Positions 58,680 through 64,000 of a DNA stretch of 64,000 nucleotides are shown piece after piece. The stretch lies in NCBI GenBank assembly GCA_030077755.1, contig JAQJZZ010000005.1:1612001-1676000 (forward strand). Direction: 5' to 3'. The stretch is from Filosporella fistucella (Eukaryota > Ascomycota > Leotiomycetes > Helotiales). Numbering within the stretch: the first letter of the stretch is position 1; each line of letters begins with the position of its first letter. A model generated the notes under the pieces. That model saw only the letters and a program-made list of their open reading frames with translations. It did no database searches and was not told the origin of the DNA. A program made the translations under genes and the position numbers.

Positions 58680-60038
58680 CTAGCCTCTTGCGATAACATC
58701 CTTGATGATCTGATAGCACTCCTCAGGCTCGTCAAATACATGCCAGATATTCTTTGGCACTCCTTTGAACGCCTTCTCGAACCTCTTTGGCTCGTTCTTC
58801 TCGGATATACCGATAGCTGCGATGTCTTGAACTCTGCGGATGAGAATCAACTTCACGAAGCCCGGGTGTTTGCGATATCTAGATTTGTGAGCGGTCATTA
58901 CACCTTTTTGACTGTGTACTTACGTCTCGCCATATGTTTCTGGATCTGCTTGAGTAGAGTCGCCAATACAAATCATCTTGCGATTTGGGAGCCAAGTATT
59001 GATTTTATCGATACGAGACACCTTATACTCCTGTGTCCCAAGTGTAAGATTTGAAAGGAGCCCTGACAAGTTCATCCAACTGGCGTCGCGCAATATTATA
59101 GTCCCTTGAGGGAAATATCTCTCCCTAAAGTCTCGGAGGAATGGATAAAGATTGTATGGTGATGCGGATAAGTAGAAAAATGGTGATGCAGGACCGACTA
59201 ATCGCTGAATATATGTATACAATTCAGGCATCCCTGTGATTGGGGTAGCTGGAGATACGAAGGTCGAACGAAGGATTCCGATGGGGTCACTGGTCTGTGT
59301 GATTTTGATCGTGTCATCAACATCTATTCATGTCAGATTGAATGCCGTCGTTTCCTTGATTCTCGACTCACCTGAAATGATTCCCCAACCCTCTGGTTCG
59401 GCGAATACAGTCTTCATCTGTAGCACACCATTTGCTCCCTTTGGAACCACTGCCACACTATCAATGATCTCGCCGTCTTTGTATTCGAGCACTGGCTTGA
59501 TGTCACTGCTGATGCCATTTCGGCCACCAGGTCCTAGCTTATACTCATCGCGTAGTGCAAAGTCCACTACCACTGTCCTGCCAGGGAGAATATCCTGCAT
59601 AAATGGCATAAGCCGCTCTTTAATCGTTGCTTCTGCCACATCGCCCTTTCCAAATCCGAGTTTCTCTGCAACATCTGCGACAACTGTGCTCACTTCAACT
59701 CCCGTATCTTTGTCAAACACCGCAGCCACGAATTCCGTCTCCCATTTCCCAGTCTTTGTGTTTCGATATGCAGTATTGTCGAGAAGCCAGACAGTATCGT
59801 TGTCGGTGATCGGTTCGGGAAGAGGGTTCCAGGAACCAAGATATGATAGCACGTTGTTTGCGATCGACGGGCGGTTGTCTGAAGCAGGGCTTTTCTTGAC
59901 GTTTGGCAGCTTGAGCTCGATGTCTTGAAACTTCCGTTCTCGACGAGTCTTATTTTCCATGAAGCTGCCTGAAGCACTTCGGCCCATGCCTTTGGCAGTG
60001 TCGGCCATAGCCTTTGCGTCGCGGACGAGGTGCGACAT
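58680..60038 (-). CDS. App1-type phosphatidate phosphatase (DUF2183)
   Basis: 421 aa from exons 60038-59372, 59323-58924 and 58878-58680. HAD-like lipid phosphatase of the App1 family, making diacylglycerol from phosphatidate. The catalytic DxDxT motif is built across intron 1: GIISDVDDTIKITQTSD, with Asp 223, Asp 225 and Thr 227. Further conserved segments are GILRSTFVSPATPITGMPELY, FFYLSASPYNLYPFLRDF, KMICIGDSTQADPETYGETY (across intron 2) and FVKLILIRRVQDIAA. The N-terminal part (residues 1-220) is a family-typical region with NNVLSYLGSWNPLPEP and DTGVEVSTVVADVAEKLG. Compared with yeast App1 (587 aa) it lacks the Pro-rich C-terminal extension. Expected in cytosol and on actin/membrane sites. 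Confidence 0.92.
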
Positions 60039-61293
60039 GGTTCGTGTCTGAGGGGTATATATATGGAGAAGTAATCGACGAGTGGCGTTACTTCGTATGT
60101 TGGAGATACTCGTTGGTGATTAATTCCGATTTCTGGAGCCGGCAGCTTGTACTTGATATATGAATATGTATAACAAACAGGATTGAGATGGAGGTCACGA
60201 CAAGAGGAATATAACAATCAAAACGAAGGTCAGCCTTCTAAGCCCCTCACTTGGCCGAGTGCTTGGCGTACTGTCTTCTGCTCCTAGTTGCAACTGCTTT
60301 TTGTTTCAGCTGCCTTCCTCAGCCCGGTTTTGAGAAAAAGACAAGGCTGCGGCACCAAAGGTGCGCAGAACGGTGAACGTCATCCTCGCCTCGCCGCCCA
60401 ACTGCCATCTTCCAAGCCAACAGCACATGCAGATATAGCAAGCGACTAATTATAAGGTATGGAAGCGGAAAGCGGTCGCCTTTCGAACTGTGGCAGCGAA
60501 AGGGGACGATGTGATCGCTTCAAGGATGGGGATTAAAGAGGGGAAGAAGAGGGCTGTGATCACCGGCCAGCGGCCAATGACAGCAGTCACTTGATGATGC
60601 AGGCTGATCCTCAGTGACCTAAGAAGAACCTTCTAATGACGACAGTGTTGATCATCCGCAGAAAGAGGCGATGAAAGATGGATGGGATGGTGAGATTAAT
60701 TTAGCTTGCAACTCTGTATGCGAACGTATCTAGAAATTGCAGATATAAAAAAGTTATGGTATGTATCGCAAGGAGAACATTGTGATGCTCAATGGTACAG
60801 AGGTACCAAAAAGTCGCTGAGACGGGACGGGAAAAGTTCGGCGAGCCAGAACTTGGCAACACTCTGAGTCAGCGACGACCTCATTGGATTGACTTTTTGC
60901 CAAATGCACCTTTCAGCTGTATGCAACAGCGTAGGAAGAAGAATTTATTTCCGCATATGTGCCAACACCCTATGCGCAGTCGACCTGCAGGAGTCTCTTA
61001 ACTTTGTTTCGGTAACGCCGTGTTAGTCCACTAGCTGGGATAAACGCTGATTATACGGAAACACTTCTTGAGGATGGGCACGATTCTCCGACATCAAGGC
61101 TGCCCGGCCACACCGTTGCGCCAGCGTCGAGTACTCGAAATTATTCATCGATAGCTTCGATTTACAAATAAGAGGCTGCACAGTTGCGGTGAAGGGACCT
61201 GGGAGGAATGTAGTACACTATGTTGAGATTTTGTTCTGACGTTCCCAAGTTGCTGCTAGATAGGATTGTAACGATAGATACACATTTGTCTAC
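60039..61293. other. Upstream region of App1-type gene
   Basis: About 1.25 kb with no supported gene. A tatatata box lies at about 60,055-60,065, close before the App1-type start codon. Confidence 0.4.
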
Positions 61294-62637
61294 CTATTTT
61301 ACAGCAACACCGTGGCTGAGAGTCTCGTGTACAGGTCTTTCATCAACTAGTGGCACCAATTTTCCAGTTGTAGGATTTATCCGAAAGTCCCCCATCATCA
61401 AGAATTCTACCTCCAGCGGAGCGATATGACCTCGATCAACTTCCTCCCTCCACATTGGACGGTCTTGGTTGAGGAGTCGAATTACTGCTTGACAGGCAGC
61501 ACCTGAATCTCGAGGCTGACAGCCGAGCCGCAAGATAAGAGCATCTTTACCATCTCTCCGAGTAATAACAGCCTGGAAAGCTCCAACTTCTTCATCAGTA
61601 GTACTGTCTAGAGCCGACCTGGCAATCTGTTGCAAATGTACCAGATCGATTGACACCGGTCCAATCCTGACGGCTGTCCCATGACGCCCTAGCACGCGGA
61701 ATGTCTTCTTTTCGAAATCTACCCATTCTGCGCGATCTCCACTCGGATATCTGATTACGGGTTGCAACCTTCTTCCAACATTAGTCACCAAAAGAACGCC
61801 TGAAACCCCGTTGATTCTCGTTGCTGTCCTTCCATCGGGACATATTTCAAGAATCACATACGGATCTGCAACTTGATGCAGTCTTGTGTCGGTGTCTGAG
61901 ACTGAGTAGCCAAGTGCTCCAGCATCGATGCTGCCATATATCAGGGACCGCACTTGGGCATTTGGAAATGCTTTCCTGATCAGTTTCTCTTGGTCAGAGT
62001 AAAATGCCTCCCCAGAGAACATCAGTATTCTGATTTCATTTATCGTCTCATTGCGCTCTACGAGCCATTCTGCAAGTTTTATCATCGTTGTTGGCGTCGC
62101 CAAAACCACTGTTGCCGCATTCTGCCTCATATACTGGATCGTTATCTCTGAGCTACAAAACCCGCCAATAGGGAGGTGGACAAGAGGAATGGATAGGTCC
62201 ATGATAGACAGCACGTGAAGGAGAAAACTGCCATACATTTCACCTGCGTAGAAGAGGTTGGCAATGCGGTCGTGACAACGCACACCAGCGGAAACGATGC
62301 CTTGGCCGAGTTGTTGAGAGGCCATCCGGAGCTCGTCTCTAGTATAAAAGGTGAACTTTGGGTGACCCGTTGTGCCTGATTTTAAAAGTCAGCTTGTTCA
62401 TTAGTCGAGTATCACAGCTAAGTTACCTCCTGTTTTCAGAACTACACCGTTGACATGCACATCGGTCAAGACTTGGCTGTTCGTGCTTGCATTTGCCTCC
62501 CAGTATGAGGTATGATCAGTGACTGGAAGTTCATCCAAACCAGATTCCTCGGTGATCGCTACGTTTTTCCACAATTGTTGATAGTAAGGTGATCTCGCTC
62601 GAACATAGGCAACCAAATCTGCGAGAACCTTCCCCAT
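61294..62637 (-). CDS. PaaK-like adenylate-forming enzyme
   Basis: 430 aa from exons 62637-62427 and 62375-61294. Similar in size and order to phenylacetate-CoA ligase and coenzyme F390 synthetase relatives. It has an N-terminal YVRARSPYYQQLWKN segment, the phosphate-binding A3-like motif KTGGTTGHPKFTFYTRDEL built across the intron (residues about 68-86), IRILMFSGEAFYSDQEK, the A5-like segment SLIYGSIDAGALGYSV, and GRHGTAVRIGPVSIDL in the C-terminal part. Such enzymes activate a carboxylic acid with ATP and pass it to CoA or another acceptor. The C-terminal Lys region reads NPTTGKLVPLVDERP, which fits the A10 position. The substrate is unknown, and the gene may belong to specialised metabolism. 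Confidence 0.86.
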
Positions 62638-64000
62638 GGTAGATTATGTCTGATGGATTTTTGATTGGACTGAAGTGGCGATGTAAATTCAGTTGCGCAA
62701 TCGAATTCATGAAGTGAAAGGTTACGAGATCGTCCACTTCAAGTAGAGAGAGAGAGACACCAGACGCATTTCCATAAAGTGCTTATTTCTACGAGGTCAT
62801 GCTTTGTTCTCAGGAAGTCTCTTGATTTGCCAACCAGATTGTTAATTCTCGGACATGCTAATGCTACCACGTGTCGGTGTTCTCGTACCCTCTCGTACAC
62901 AAGCTCTGTCAACACCACCGTCTTCTTCGCATATTAGTTTCATCAAATGGCTAGAACGCAGCGGTTCAAGCTGTACTCAGATGAAGTTTCGACGGGAAAG
63001 GCCGCAACAGGCATGTCGTCGTTACAAGAAACTTTTTGTCTTGCAATCCGCTTTGAAATCACCCATGGATTTATTTCGCATTCTCTAGTTAACCAGGTCG
63101 AGTCTGCTGCAATCATGTGGAAATTAAGTTTAACTCGAACGTTTTCGGTCTTCGGCGAGACTTACACGACACGGGCAAAGTTTATATGCAGGTACAAAGC
63201 AACGATTCATGCACAAGCACGCAACAGTTTTAGGCCGTAAGGTTCCCGACCACTCTTCTGGATGAAGTCAAATTGGTTCGAGACATGCAAACTTTGTTTT
63301 GACAGCGCTACGGGCGGCTTTCAAATTTTAGTCATACTCACACTGTCAATTGTTCTTGTTAATCTAGCATGCTTTTACAATTATAACTCTTCAAAGACTA
63401 GTTCCTTACTCGCGATACGTAGCTATGCCATCTACGTGATGCAAACATTTGCGAGATTACAAATCCATCATTTCGGTCGTGATTAGTGAGATTTCCCATT
63501 GAAATCGACCACGAGCGAATATCAAAATATCCCACTCCGCAGCGTCTCGAGATATCTCCACCAAAAGGTCATTGCGTCCGAAGTCTGACCAGACATTGCA
63601 GCTGCCCCAAAAAGGAGGGGCCGAGATTGCGGAGGGAGCCATCCTCAACCTTGCACAGAGCATTTTATTATGCGGCTTAATTCTTTTTTATCTTTCGAGT
63701 TTCAATGTTGTTGCTTGTGATGCACCTAAATGGTTGAAGAACATTCTGATCACCCATTTGATCGCTACTCCAAGTAACAAGTTTCTTTACACTTTCCTGG
63801 CACAATTTTAAGTGCCTTCCACTCAGCTTCTTTCAGGGTACATAACTTTCGCTCAAGTTAGCTGCCAACATCGTGTCTTGCAGAAACCTAAACAACCACT
63901 AGAACCTAATCTACTTGACAATTAGTCAAATGATTGGAACTCTAACGAGCTACTGTAATATTCGCAACTTCCAAAGGAATTGTAGCCGCAAAGTGTTCCA
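62638..64000. other. Gene-poor right end of the window
   Basis: About 1.4 kb upstream of the PaaK-like gene. Short frames (62855-63088, 62947-63240, 63262-63486, 63572-63811) show no features. A short (ag)n run lies near 62,745. Confidence 0.4.

Noticed and set aside
1..64000. CRISPR arrays, bacterial operons, insertion sequences and rRNA genes
   Set aside because: Spliced genes and gene families point to a fungal nuclear genome; no regularly spaced repeats, transposase motifs or rRNA sequence seen.

Overview
The window looks like a filamentous ascomycete chromosome (Pezizomycotina). Genes are interrupted by many 41-140 nt introns with GTATGT/GTAAGT-type donors and CTNAC-like branch sites. 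Gene families include a Zn2Cys6 regulator, a HET-domain gene, a PTH11/rhodopsin-type receptor, a secreted BBE oxidase, an acid-sphingomyelinase-like phosphodiesterase and a GH18 chitinase. A leotiomycete origin is a guess from gene flavour; nothing seen here proves the class. I rebuilt exon structures by hand from frame continuity and family motifs, and each model given with exons sums to a whole number of codons.

Layout: (1) 0.1-9 kb, accessory: Zn2Cys6 transcription factor, GH18-CBM18 chitinase, sphingomyelinase-like enzyme, GNAT acetyltransferase and HAD-type haloacid dehalogenase. (2) 9.1-11 kb: a decayed HET-domain gene. (3) 11.5-23.4 kb, conserved housekeeping block: lipoate-protein octanoyltransferase, otubain-type deubiquitinase with a long disordered tail and a 3.7 kb upstream gap, COP9 signalosome subunit 2, and the splicing factor CWC25 divergent from it. 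(4) 23.4-28.5 kb: no recognisable gene. (5) 28.5-32.1 kb: a two-part protein (kinase-lobe-like region plus nucleoside-hydrolase-like domain) and a P-loop sulfotransferase-like gene. (6) 33.2-42.2 kb: an unusual set comprising an aldehyde-dehydrogenase/nucleotidyltransferase fusion, an MFS exporter, an ATP-grasp ligase/methyltransferase fusion and a PLP lyase related to diaminopropionate ammonia-lyase. (7) 43-48 kb: a frameshifted ankyrin/SEC-C gene, an F-box-like gene, a broken CmcJ/AsaB-like oxygenase and a PTH11-type receptor. (8) 50-63 kb: BBE-type FAD oxidase, two related orphan small genes (one frameshifted), an App1-type phosphatidate phosphatase and a PaaK-like adenylate-forming enzyme, separated by long gene-poor stretches.

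The best candidate for an undescribed system is region 6. Read together, the set could activate and join amino or carboxylic acids (ATP-grasp), methylate the product, alter an amino-acid building block (PLP enzyme), use or sense an aldehyde (ALDH-like), and export the product (MFS). The nucleoside-hydrolase fusion at 28.5 kb is the second candidate. Four genes in the accessory parts are broken, and three identifiable stop codons fit C-to-T or G-to-A change.
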